A DNA stretch of 61,073 nt from Pseudomonas sp. SJZ074. Its GTDB lineage: Bacteria > Pseudomonadota > Gammaproteobacteria > Pseudomonadales > Pseudomonadaceae. The stretch is from positions 1 to 61,073 of the forward strand of contig NZ_VIUE01000035.1 in NCBI RefSeq assembly GCF_007828215.1, in the 5' to 3' direction. Positions 17,605-26,800 of the stretch are shown here, piece after piece. The notes below the pieces were generated by a model, which saw nothing but the letters and a program-made list of their open reading frames with translations, ran no database searches and was not told the DNA's origin. Position 1 is the stretch's first letter. Each line of letters starts with the position of its first letter. A program made the translations under genes and the position numbers.

Positions 17605-18540
17605 TCAGACCGCTTCGAATTTCTTGCCTCGGGTGGTATGGGTGACAAGGCGGTTGTATTCCGGGGTCTTGTCCCCGATCACCTGGACCGCGCCGTATTT
17701 TTCAAGGCTGATGCGACCGCCGTATTCCTCGATGTGGTCGGAGTCCGGATAGATCTTCACGAAGGACGGCACATAGCGCGAGGCGAAGCCCATGCGCATG
17801 TCCTGGGACTCGCCGCTGTGGGGGTAGGAGGCGTGCATCAGGGTCGACCAGAAAATGATGAACTGGCCGGCCTTCATCTGCATCGGTACGGCGGCGGATT
17901 CGTCAGGCTTGAAGTTCTCGTCGATCTGCAACTGGCGATAGTCGTAGCCGAAGAAGCCGCGGCGCACGCCATCCTTGACCACCGTGCTGTTGTTGGCTTC
18001 GGGATCGTAGGCCATGCGCTTGGTTTCGTCGTAGTTCATGCTGTTCTGGGTGCCGGGAATGAATTGCAGGCAACCATTGGCGATGTTGGCGTCGGTGAAC
18101 GCGGTCCAGACGGTGATGGTGCCGCCGAAGTCTTCGTTCTCCGGCCACAGGATCTGCGGCTTGCCCGAGGCGTTGGCGAAGGTGTCGGCCTGGTGCCAGT
18201 CGGTGCCTTCGTCGCCCGGGTATTTGGGGAAGAACTCGGTGCGCCAGCACAGTACATCCGGGCCGAGGATGCTTTCGACGCGGTCGCAGATTTGCGGACG
18301 GCAGATGTGGCTGGCGAGGAATTCGTCATCCAGGTGGCGATCATAGTTGGCAATGTTGGTGCCGGCGGAAATCGCATCCAGGTCCTGGTAGGCCGCGGCG
18401 CTGCGATCGAGCAGGCGCAGGCGGGTGCGTTTCCAGGCTTCTTTCATTTCTTCGGGGGTATAGGCGTCGAAAGGACCGATAAAACCGTTCTTCTCGAAGG
18501 ACGCGCGTTCTTCCGGGGTCAAGGCGAATTTCTTGCTCAT
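17605..18540 (-). CDS. syrB2: SyrB2-type non-heme Fe(II)/2-oxoglutarate chlorinase
   Basis: A 311-residue protein starting at ATG 18540 with AGGAA upstream; a TTG seven codons earlier is unlikely. It is nearly collinear with P. syringae SyrB2 (310 residues). The diagnostic halogenase motif is intact: His116-Gln-Ala118, where hydroxylases have HxD. The Ala leaves an iron site free for chloride. The second iron His is His236 (TLMHASYPH), shifted by one relative to SyrB2 because of a single inserted residue near 186, and Arg255 is positioned to bind 2-oxoglutarate. The enzyme chlorinates C4 of L-Thr while the Thr is tethered to the SyrB1 carrier domain. The gene starts 17 bp after the syrB1 stop, so the two are co-transcribed. 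Product 4-Cl-Thr is the lactone-closing residue of mycins. Confidence 0.97.
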   Translation of the reverse strand: MSKKFALTPEERASFEKNGFIGPFDAYTPEEMKEAWKRTRLRLLDRSAAAYQDLDAISAGTNIANYDRHLDDEFLASHICRPQICDRVESILGPDVLCWRTEFFPKYPGDEGTDWHQADTFANASGKPQILWPENEDFGGTITVWTAFTDANIANGCLQFIPGTQNSMNYDETKRMAYDPEANNSTVVKDGVRRGFFGYDYRQLQIDENFKPDESAAVPMQMKAGQFIIFWSTLMHASYPHSGESQDMRMGFASRYVPSFVKIYPDSDHIEEYGGRISLEKYGAVQVIGDKTPEYNRLVTHTTRGKKFEAV

Positions 18541-18557
18541 GGGCTGTTCCTTTTCGG

Positions 18558-20402
18558 TCAATGGGCTTGGACAAGGGAGCGCTGGATGCAGTCGGCCAAT
18601 ACCTTGGCGGTTGCACCGTTGGCCAGCACACCGGGGTCGAGGTTGACCTTGTAGTGGGCCTTGAAGGTGCTCAGGGAGCGAATCAGTGCCAGGGAGGTAC
18701 CACCGAAATCGAAGAAGTCATCGTTCAGGCCAATGTTCTTCAGGCCGATGTCCTGCGACCAGACCTTGAGCACGAACTGCTCCTGTTCGGTAAGGCCGTC
18801 GGCCGTGTGTTGCACGGTGGCTTCTACGGATTCGGGAGAGGGCAGGCGTTGCTTGTCGATCTTGCCGTGATCGGTGACCGGCAGCTGCGCCAGGGGGATG
18901 TAGGCCGAAGGACGCATGTAGTCCGGCAGGTTGGCGGCCACCAGTGCGGCGACTTCGCCGCGGACCTGTTCGGTCCAGGCATCCACGCCCTGGGCCGGTA
19001 CCACGTAGCCAACCAGGCGCCAGTCGCCGTCGCCGTAATCGTGACCGGTCACATGAGCGGTGGCCACGGCGGGGCTGCTCTGCAGGCAGGCTTCGACCTC
19101 GCCGGGTTCGATGCGGAAACCGCGGATCTTCAGTTGCTCATCGCAACGCCCGGCGTAGCGGTACTCACCGTCATCGCCCAGCACCACCAGATCGCCGGTG
19201 CGATAGGCGCGGTTCGAAGTTCCCGGCAGTTGCACGAAGCGCTCGCTGTTCAGGGCCGGGCGGTTCAGGTAACCCAGCGCCACGCCGGCGCCTTCGATGT
19301 ACAGCTCACCGGCGGTGCCCTGGGGCACGGGTTGCCGGTCGGCATCGAGCAGGTTCAGGCGCCAGCCATCCAGTGGGGCACCGATCGATACCATGGCGGC
19401 GCTTTCCAGGTCCTGACCCAGCACGCGCTTGAAGGTCGTGTGCACCGTGGCTTCGGTGATGCCGTACATGTTGATCAATGCAGGCTTCTGGTCGCCGTGG
19501 CGTTCGACCCATGGCCGCAGCACGGTGGCCGGCAGGGCCTCACCGCCGAATACCACGTAGCGCAGCGCCAGTGGCGTCTTGGCCTGGCGGTCAGCCTCAT
19601 CGAGGCCACGGAAGGCCGATGGGGTCTGGCTCAAGACAGTCACGCCGCGGTCGACCAGCCATTGCCGGGTGGCGGTTGGCGAGCGCGATACATCGTAAGG
19701 CACCACGGCGACCTGGCCGCCGTGGGCCAGCGCGCCCCAGATTTCCCAGACCGAGAAGTCGAAGCCGATGGAGTGGAACATCGACCAGACGTCGTGCTCG
19801 TTGAAAGCATATTCACGCTGGGTGCTTTCCAACAGGCGACTGACGTTGCCGTGGGCGACCAGCACACCCTTGGGTTCGCCGGTGGAGCCGGAGGTGTAGA
19901 TGACGTAGGCCGGTGCCTGGTCGGGGTTGCGGCGGTCGACCTCGGCAATCGGTTCCAGCGCCGGGCCGGCCAACAGATCGGCCAGGGGCAGGGCGCGCAC
20001 GGACGCGCTCTGCGCCAGCTCGGCGGGTGCGCCGATGATCAGGCTCAGGCCGCTGTCGCGCACGATGTGTTCGACGCGCTTGCCCGGGTATTGCGGGTCG
20101 ACCGGGACGTAGGCGCCGCCGGCCTTGAGGATGCCCAGCAGGCTGATGACCAGGTCGACGCTGCGTGTCAGGCACATCCCGACCAGCATGCCGTCCTTGA
20201 CGCCTTCCTGGCGAAGACGGGCGGCCAGTTGCGACGAGGCCGCGTCGAGTTGCGCGTAGCTCAGCGCCCGGGTGGCGTCGGAGACGGCCGTTCGCTCGGG
20301 AAATTCACGGGCCCGGGCAGTGAAGATTTCATGCAGGAATGCACCGGGCGTGAGAGGGGCTGGCGCGGGGTTGACCGATCCGCCAGTGTTCTTAATCGGC
20401 AT
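18558..20402 (-). CDS. syrB1: SyrB1-type A-T didomain, threonine loading for chlorination
   Basis: A 614-residue protein starting at ATG 20402 with AGGAG eight bases upstream; the frame is open further upstream but that stretch is not protein-like. An adenylation domain (IYTSGSTGEPKG at 168) is followed by a carrier domain (DFFDFGGTSLALI, phosphopantetheine Ser570). There is no condensation domain, as in SyrB1. By alignment to GrsA the specificity code reads DFWSVGMVH, a Thr code. It activates L-Thr as the adenylate, holds it as a thioester and presents it to the SyrB2-like chlorinase encoded next. This is the first gene of the leftward syrB1-B2-C operon. A strong syr-syp-like box lies at 20554-20573, 151 bp upstream. 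Confidence 0.96.
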   Translation of the reverse strand: MPIKNTGGSVNPAPAPLTPGAFLHEIFTARAREFPERTAVSDATRALSYAQLDAASSQLAARLRQEGVKDGMLVGMCLTRSVDLVISLLGILKAGGAYVPVDPQYPGKRVEHIVRDSGLSLIIGAPAELAQSASVRALPLADLLAGPALEPIAEVDRRNPDQAPAYVIYTSGSTGEPKGVLVAHGNVSRLLESTQREYAFNEHDVWSMFHSIGFDFSVWEIWGALAHGGQVAVVPYDVSRSPTATRQWLVDRGVTVLSQTPSAFRGLDEADRQAKTPLALRYVVFGGEALPATVLRPWVERHGDQKPALINMYGITEATVHTTFKRVLGQDLESAAMVSIGAPLDGWRLNLLDADRQPVPQGTAGELYIEGAGVALGYLNRPALNSERFVQLPGTSNRAYRTGDLVVLGDDGEYRYAGRCDEQLKIRGFRIEPGEVEACLQSSPAVATAHVTGHDYGDGDWRLVGYVVPAQGVDAWTEQVRGEVAALVAANLPDYMRPSAYIPLAQLPVTDHGKIDKQRLPSPESVEATVQHTADGLTEQEQFVLKVWSQDIGLKNIGLNDDFFDFGGTSLALIRSLSTFKAHYKVNLDPGVLANGATAKVLADCIQRSLVQAH

Positions 20403-20553
20403 GACTAACGCTCCTGTTGATTGCCAGGTGCAGCGTATTTGCGCATTTGCGAAAACCGTTGCACTCGAGACGTCACTGCGGCCCACGGGATCGTTTAATG
20501 CGCCTGTGCGATTCGCAGCTGCCGCATTTCAGCACCGACTTCGTGCCGGCGTC

Positions 20554-20573
20554 TGTCGCGGGAAATGGGGACA
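20554..20573. promoter_or_regulatory. syr-syp-like box upstream of syrB1
   Basis: TGTCGCG-N6-GGGGACA matches 12 of 14 positions of the P. syringae syr-syp box, with all invariant bases present. It lies nearest the leftward syrB1 operon in the 346-bp divergent region 20403-20748. That region holds a second box but no gene. In P. syringae this box is bound by the LuxR-type activator SyrF under SalA control; the equivalent protein is not encoded in this window. Confidence 0.6.
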
Positions 20574-20626
20574 AAGCGCTTTGGGATGAACGTCGACTGC
20601 GACGGTGTAACCGGGTGTATCGGGTC

Positions 20627-20646
20627 TGTCCCGGTTTGCGGTGCCA
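20627..20646. promoter_or_regulatory. syr-syp-like box upstream of syrP
   Basis: TGTCCCG-N6-GGTGCCA has a perfect left arm and a 4/7 right arm that keeps the invariant G, C and A. It ends 102 bp before the SyrP-like ATG, close to the spacing seen at 8263 and 10747. It is probably the site for the rightward syrP-syrD transcript. Confidence 0.5.
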
Positions 20647-20748
20647 GACATCACCGTGGATCAGTGTTTTTATCCTTGCCCGACAGTGGGGCGCATTGGT
20701 TTTGCCCCGTAGACGTGGATCCGCGGATCCGTGGTTCAGGAGTGATGC

Positions 20749-21810
20749 ATGAGTCTTCAAACTAACGCTTCGCCCGTGATGAGCGATGACGGGACGGCGA
20801 ATTCGCTTTCCTGGCCCGGTCAGCCAGTCGATGGGCAGGTCCGATTGTCGCTGCTGGCCGATGGCCTGAGCCTGCCGGTGGTGATCGAAGCGATCGCCCC
20901 TGGTCTGGATCCATCGGCATGGGCCGCCACTCATCGCGAGGCCATCGAGGCCTTGTTGTGCCGTCATGGCGCGGTGCTGTTTCGTGGTTTCGACCTCGCC
21001 TCGGTGGCGGCTTTCGAAGCATTTGCCGAAGCCTTGTCTCCCGGCTTGCATGGCAGTTACGGCGACCTGCCGAAGAAGGAGGGCGGACGTAACGTCTACC
21101 GCTCCACGCCTTATCCCGAGCGGGAAATGATCCTCTACCACAACGAGAGCTCGCACCTGGAAAGCTGGCCACGCAAGCAATGGTTCTATTGCGAACAGCC
21201 TTCCCGGGTCGGCGGCGCGACGCCGCTGGCGGACATCCGGCAAGTGCTACGGCACCTGCCTGCCGAGGTGGTGGCCCGCTTCGAACAAAAGGGGCTGACG
21301 TACAGCCGCACCTTCACCGCCGGCGTCGAGCCGAGCTGGGAATCGTTCTTCGGTACCACCGATCGTGGCGAAGTCGAACGGCGCTGCCGTGAGCAGGGCA
21401 CCGATTTCGAATGGCTCGACGGTGACAGCCTGCAAGTGCGCACCCTGTGCCCGGCGGTGATCCGTCATCCGCAGACCGGCGAGGCGGCGTTTTTCAACCA
21501 GGTGCAGTTGCACCATCCGTTCTGCCTCGGTGAAGAAATGCGCGAAGACCTGCTCGACATGTTCGGCGCCGACCGTTTGCCGCGCATGGTCAGTTACGGC
21601 GACGGAACACCGATTGAAGACGAGGTCATGACCCTGGTCGGCGACGCCTATGAGGCCTGCGCCGTCAGGTTCGACTGGCGCAAGGGCGACGTGGTCATGC
21701 TCGACAACATGCTGGCCGCCCATGCTCGCGATCCTTACGAGGAACCGCGCCTGATTGTCGTGGCGATGGGCGAGATGACCGCCCGGGACGACGTCTGGCA
21801 GCCGGCCTGA
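20749..21810 (+). CDS. syrP: SyrP-type Fe(II)/2-oxoglutarate aspartyl beta-hydroxylase (TauD family)
   Basis: A 353-residue protein starting at ATG 20749, with AGGAG six bases upstream. It is a TauD/TfdA-fold oxygenase: VLFRGFD near residue 80, and an iron motif His131-Asn-Glu133 (YHNESSH) with Glu in place of the commoner Asp, as in the SyrP subgroup. The distal His325 (MLDNMLAAHARDP) and a nearby Arg (EPRLIVVAMG) would bind 2-oxoglutarate. SyrP in P. syringae hydroxylates the Asp tethered to the eighth module of SyrE, giving L-threo-3-hydroxy-Asp in the mycin. Although its likely partner is the mycin synthetase, the gene faces right and heads the unit leading to the exporter and the peptin synthetase (34 bp to syrD). 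Confidence 0.92.
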   Translation: MSLQTNASPVMSDDGTANSLSWPGQPVDGQVRLSLLADGLSLPVVIEAIAPGLDPSAWAATHREAIEALLCRHGAVLFRGFDLASVAAFEAFAEALSPGLHGSYGDLPKKEGGRNVYRSTPYPEREMILYHNESSHLESWPRKQWFYCEQPSRVGGATPLADIRQVLRHLPAEVVARFEQKGLTYSRTFTAGVEPSWESFFGTTDRGEVERRCREQGTDFEWLDGDSLQVRTLCPAVIRHPQTGEAAFFNQVQLHHPFCLGEEMREDLLDMFGADRLPRMVSYGDGTPIEDEVMTLVGDAYEACAVRFDWRKGDVVMLDNMLAAHARDPYEEPRLIVVAMGEMTARDDVWQPA

Positions 21811-21844
21811 GCCATATCGCGAGTTCATTCGAGGATAGCAACCC

Positions 21845-23542
21845 ATGAAAAACCAGAAAGAGAAGAAACCCAAGCCGGGTTCGGTCATGCGCCTGCTGTG
21901 GCGCAACCACCCCTGGCTGACGTTCTTCACCTTGATTTGTGGTGTCATCAGCGGGGTCGCGTCCATCGCGGTGGTGAGTGTGATCAACCAGGCCATCCAT
22001 AACGAAGGCGATCGCATGCAGGCGTTGTACTGGTTTGTCGGGCTCAGTGCCGTAGCGCTGATCCTGCGCAACGGTGCCGCGCTGTTTCCGGCCTACGCCA
22101 GCATGCGGATCATGACCCGGTTGCGCATCGCACTGTGTCGCAAGATCCTCGCCACGCCGCTGGAAGAGGTGGACCGGCGCGGCCCGCCCAACGTGCTGAC
22201 CATGCTGACCAACGACATCCCGCAGCTGAACACGACGCTGATCGTCATGCCCACGGTGCTGGTGGAAACCACGGTCTTCCTGTTCGGTATCGCCTACCTG
22301 GCGTACCTGTCGTGGGTGGTCCTGGCCTTGACGGTTTCGCTGATGGTCCTGGGCGTGGGCTTGTACCTGTTCTTCTTCGCCAGCGGCGTGAGGTCCACCA
22401 ATCGGGTTCGGGACGAGTTCACCGCGTTCAACGAATATACCCATGCCCTGGTGTTCGGCCTCAAGGAACTCAAGCTCAACGGCATCCGTCGTCGCTGGTT
22501 CGGCCGTTCCGCCATCGAGGCGTCTTCGACCCGGGTGGCGCGCTACAACTTCGTCGAACGCCTGTGGTACACCGCCGCCGATAACGTGGGCCAGTTCACC
22601 CTGTCACTGCTGATTGGCTGCCTGCTGTTCGCCGCGCCGCTGGTCAGCACGGTCGATCCCAAGGTGATGACCGCCAGCGTGCTGGCGGTGCTCTACATCA
22701 TGGGGCCGCTTTCGCTGCTGGTGGGGGCGATGCCGGTGCTGGCGGCGGGTCGGGTCGCCTGTACCCGGCTCGCGGAATTCGGTTTCGCGATCAACGATCC
22801 ACATCCCGAGCCCGTTGCGGTGGAAGCGCCGAAGGTGCATCTGCTCGAGCACAAGAAGACCTGGGACAGCATCGAGTTGAAGGGCGTGCGGATGCATTAT
22901 CAGGACCCGCATGCCGGAAGCGGTTTCTCCCTGGGCCCCATCGACCTGACGGTACAGGCGGGTGAATTGATCTACATCGTGGGCGGCAACGGTTGCGGCA
23001 AGAGCACCCTGGCCAAGGTGTTATGCGGGCTCTACATCCCGCAAAGCGGCGAGGTGCTGCTCGACGGCTTGACGATTACCGACGAGAGCCGCAGTGACTA
23101 CCGCGATCTGTTTTCCGCGGTGTTCTCGGACTTCCATCTGTTCAACCGCCTGATCGGTCCCGACGAAGAGGAGGGCAGCCCGGACCTGGCGAACAAGTAC
23201 CTGGAAACCCTCGGGCTGGCCGACAAGATCAAGATCGAAGGGCACGGCTATTCGACGCTGAAGGCTTTGTCCTATGGCCAGCAGAAACGCCTGGCCCTGG
23301 TGTGTGCCTATATGGAGGACCGGCCGGTCTACGTGCTCGACGAATGGGCCGCCGACCAGGACCCGCCGTTCAAGAAGTTCTTCTACGAGGAGCTGCTGCC
23401 CGACCTCAAGCGGCGCGGCAAGACGGTGCTGATCATTACCCATGACGACCAGTACTTCCAGCTGGCTGACCGGATCATCAAGCTGGCGGACGGGCACATC
23501 GTCTCCGATATCAACTGCGCCATTCGCGACAAGCGCGCCTGA
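21845..23542 (+). CDS. syrD: SyrD/PvdE-type cyclic peptide export ABC transporter
   Basis: A 565-residue half-transporter, matching the length of SyrD (566 by memory). The start is ATG 21845 with GAGGA upstream. An N-terminal membrane domain of about six helices (residues about 20-310) is fused to a nucleotide-binding domain. Walker A is GGNGCGKST (Lys386), the ABC signature is unusual (LSYGQQKRLAL), and Walker B is VYVLDEWAADQDP, all as in the cyclic-peptide exporter family. It would act as a homodimer in the inner membrane, exporting the lipopeptides; SyrD in P. syringae is needed for syringomycin and syringopeptin secretion. It follows the SyrP-like gene by 34 bp, and 310 bp separate it from the peptin synthetase. 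Confidence 0.94.
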   Translation: MKNQKEKKPKPGSVMRLLWRNHPWLTFFTLICGVISGVASIAVVSVINQAIHNEGDRMQALYWFVGLSAVALILRNGAALFPAYASMRIMTRLRIALCRKILATPLEEVDRRGPPNVLTMLTNDIPQLNTTLIVMPTVLVETTVFLFGIAYLAYLSWVVLALTVSLMVLGVGLYLFFFASGVRSTNRVRDEFTAFNEYTHALVFGLKELKLNGIRRRWFGRSAIEASSTRVARYNFVERLWYTAADNVGQFTLSLLIGCLLFAAPLVSTVDPKVMTASVLAVLYIMGPLSLLVGAMPVLAAGRVACTRLAEFGFAINDPHPEPVAVEAPKVHLLEHKKTWDSIELKGVRMHYQDPHAGSGFSLGPIDLTVQAGELIYIVGGNGCGKSTLAKVLCGLYIPQSGEVLLDGLTITDESRSDYRDLFSAVFSDFHLFNRLIGPDEEEGSPDLANKYLETLGLADKIKIEGHGYSTLKALSYGQQKRLALVCAYMEDRPVYVLDEWAADQDPPFKKFFYEELLPDLKRRGKTVLIITHDDQYFQLADRIIKLADGHIVSDINCAIRDKRA

Positions 23543-23629
23543 ATGGCTGTTCTGACTGCACCGTCCGGCTGGCGATGTTGTAGCGACAACACCCCTGCCA
23601 ACCTGTGAACGACGCCTGACACCAACCCG

Positions 23630-23659
23630 CACCCGACAGCAGTGGAACTCTGCCGGGTG
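23630..23659. repeat. Inverted repeat downstream of syrD
   Basis: Arms CACCCGACAG (23630-23639) and CTGCCGGGTG (23650-23659) pair at 9 of 10 positions around a 10-base loop. No T-run follows, so it is not an obvious Rho-independent terminator. It could be an attenuating stem, an mRNA-stabilising structure or an operator. Confidence 0.45.
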
Positions 23660-23706
23660 GCGCCGGCTGTCTGTGCGGATCTGCATCATTAACTCCAGGC
23701 GTGCCC

Positions 23707-23726
23707 TGTTGCGTTTGCCCCGGGCA
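23707..23726. promoter_or_regulatory. Weak syr-syp-like box upstream of the peptin synthetase
   Basis: TGTTGCG-N6-CCGGGCA matches 10 of 14 consensus positions but has T at the invariant left-arm C. It lies 28 bp before a 33-codon ORF and 126 bp before the synthetase ATG. This is the weakest of the five boxes and is reported mainly because of its position in the 310-bp gap 23543-23852. Confidence 0.35.
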
Positions 23727-23754
23727 GCACTGACAAATATCTGAGAAGGAACGT

Positions 23755-23856
23755 ATGACATTTTTCTTTGCTGTGGGTGATGTTGTCGCCATGGGGCGCT
23801 TGACCAGCCGGAATCCAGAGCCTGCCGGCGTGCAAGTGACAGGAGGCCGGGTATGA
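23755..23856 (+). CDS. Short leader ORF (33 codons) overlapping the peptin synthetase start
   Basis: ATG 23755 follows GAGAAGGA at four to five bases. The frame runs 33 codons to TGA 23854-23856, which overlaps the synthetase ATG (23853-23855) as ATGA. The N-terminus is hydrophobic (MTFFFAVGDVVAMG) and the rest is polar. I recognise no family; it is too short for an MbtH protein and lacks its motifs. It may be a leader peptide for translational coupling. The strong AGGAGG of the synthetase lies inside its 3' end, so ribosomes translating the leader could open or occupy that site. Being a chance ORF is the alternative. Confidence 0.4.
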   Translation: MTFFFAVGDVVAMGRLTSRNPEPAGVQVTGGRV

Positions 23857-26800
23857 ACCAGTCCCTGGAGCTTGCAGCAACCTATCCGCTGACGGCGTCC
23901 CAGCGGGATATCTGGCTGGACCAGATGACCAAGGGCGACTCGCCCTTGTACACCATGGGTGGCTACCTTCATATCCAGGGCGTCGTCGACCCTGATCGTA
24001 TCCAGCAGGCAGTCGAACTGTTGGTTCGCAAGCACGATGCCTTGCGCACGGTCCTGCACTGCGACGTCGGTGGCGACGGCGTGCCCATGCAGACCCTGGT
24101 CGAGTCGCTGGAGGTGCGGGTCCCGCTGATCGACTTCTCCAATCGCCCCGAACCGCAGACCGCGGCCCAGACCTGGGTGCAACAGGGGCTGGAAGTGGCA
24201 TTTGAGCTCGAAAAAGGGCCGCTGTTTCGCTTCTACCTGATCAAGCTCAACGACGCTTCGTTCTATTTCGTCGTCAACCTGCACCACATTATCCAGGACG
24301 GCTGGGGCATCAACCTGATGCTCGCGTCCCTCAGTGACCTGTACAACGCGCTGGAGGAAAACCGCGAGCCCGACCTGTCGGCACCGTCCTATGCCAGGTT
24401 CATCGAGGATGATGCCCGTTACCACGACTCGGACCGTTTCCAGCGGGACCAGGCCTACTGGCTCGACAAATACCGGGATGATGTGCCGGACCCATTGTTC
24501 ACCGCCCGTTACCGTGATCGCTACGTCGAGCCCGTGGTGCCCAGCGCCCATGCCATGACGCCGTTCCCACAGATGCTGAACGAGCGGATCGATGCCCTGG
24601 CGCTGACCCATCAGGTCTCGCGTTTCCCGGTGCTGCTGGCGACGTTGTACGTGTACTTTGTTCGCACGACCCAGCGTGACGAGCTGGTGGTGGGCCTGCC
24701 GATCCTCAATCGCTCCAATCCGACCTTCAAGCAGACCGTGGGGTTGTTCACCCAGGTCAGTGCCATGCGCCTGAGATTCGCCGATGACCTGTCGTTCGGC
24801 GAGCTGATCCAGGAGGTGGCGCGCGCGCTCAAGCAGGACTATCGCTACCAACGGTTCCCTCTAAGCGACATTCATCGCTCTCTGGAGCTGCGGCGTGACA
24901 ATCGTGCGCAGCTGTTCGATGTGTCGTTCTCCTACGAGGAAGAGAACTATCTATACCGGTTCGGCGATGCCACGGCCTATTCGGTGAAGAGTTCCAACGG
25001 CCAGGAACAGATGCCGCTGGCGATCCATTTCCGGACCAACCCCAACGAGAAAAATGCCTGGGTGCACTGGATCTACAACCAGGCATTCCTGCAGGCCGAT
25101 GAAATCGAGGCGATGGCCGAGCGCTTCGTCCACGTGTTGGAGCAGGGACTGGGCGACGATACGCTGCCGATCCGGGACTTTGTCCTGCCGACACCGGCTG
25201 AAGCCCGTCTGCTCCAGGCCTGGAACGTGAGCGATGCGCAGCGGTATGAGCACGACCGCACGATCCATGGCTTGTTCGAAGCGCGGGCCGCCGCACAGCC
25301 GAACGCGGTGGCGGTGATCCATGAAGGACAGACCCTGACCTACGGCGAACTGAATACCCGGGCAAACCAGGTCGCCCATCGGCTGCTGGCCCTGGGTGTG
25401 TTCCCGGATGACCGGGTGGCCATCTGCGTCGAACGCGGCCTGGACATGATCGTTGGCCTGTTGGGTATCCTGAAGTCCGGCGCCGGTTATGTGCCGCTGG
25501 ATCCGGCCTATCCCCTGGACCGCCTGGCCTTCATGCTCGAAGACAGCTCGCCGGTGGCATTGCTGACCCAAGCAGCGCTGCAAGACCAGGTGCCTGCGCC
25601 GGCCGTCCCGGTGCTGCTGCTCGATCAGCCAGAAGCCGCGGGGTTTGCCGAGCAGCCACGGCACGATCCGAATATCGGTACCCTGGCGTCCCATCACCTG
25701 GCCTATGTGATCTACACCTCGGGCTCGACCGGCCTGCCCAAAGGCGTGATGGTCGAGCACCGCAACGTCGCGCGGCTGTTCTCGGCCACGCAATCCTGGT
25801 TCGACTTCGGCCCACAGGACGTGTGGGCGCTGTTCCATTCCTTCGCTTTCGACTTCTCGGTCTGGGAAATCTGGGGTGCGCTGACCCACGGCGGTCGCCT
25901 GCTGGTGGTGCCGCAACTGGTCAGCCGCTCGCCGCAGGATTGCTATGCGCTGTTGTGCGAGGCGGGCGTCACGGTGTTGAACCAGACGCCAAGCGCGTTC
26001 CGCCAGTTGATCGCGGCCCAGGGCGAAAGCGAGCTGAAGCACAGCCTGCGCCAGGTGATCTTTGGTGGCGAAGCCTTGGAAACCGGCATCCTCAAACCGT
26101 GGTACGCCCGGGAAATCAATGCCGGTACGCAACTGGTGAATATGTATGGCATCACCGAAACCACGGTGCATGTGACCTATCGTGCGCTGCAAGCGGCCGA
26201 TGCCCAGTTGATCGGTGTCAGCCCGATCGGCAAGCGGATTCCCGATTTGCGCCTGTACCTGCTGGACAAGTACGGCAAGCCGGTGCCCAAGGGCGTGGAG
26301 GGCGAGTTGTACGTAGGGGGCGCCGGTGTGGCGCGAGGCTACCTGAACCGGCCGGAGCTCAATGAAACGCGGTTCCTGCCCGATCCGTTCGACACCGGTG
26401 CGAACGCACGGATGTACCGTACCGGCGACCTCGGTCGCTGGCTGCACAACGGCGAACTGCAATACCTGGGGCGCAACGATGAACAGGTGAAAATCCGCGG
26501 TTTCCGTATCGAACTGGGTGAAATCGAAGCGAGGCTGACGGCCTGCGCAAAAGTGCGCGAGGCGGTGGTGATCGCCCGGGAAGACGAGCCGGGGAACAAG
26601 CGGCTGGTGGCCTATGTGCTTGCCGAAGACGGCGCCTGCGTGTCTGCGGGCGAGTTGCGCAGCGAGCTGCTGGGCTCGCTGGCGGACTACATGGTGCCGA
26701 GTGCCTTCGTGATGCTCGACGCCTTCCCGCTGACCACCAACGGCAAGCTCGACCGCAAGGCGCTGCCGGCTCCCGATTCGCAGGCGTTTGCCCGTCGTAG

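Noticed and set aside
23755..23856. The leader ORF as an MbtH-like helper protein
   Set aside because: MbtH proteins are about 70 residues with conserved Trp/Pro motifs. This one is 33 residues and has none of them.
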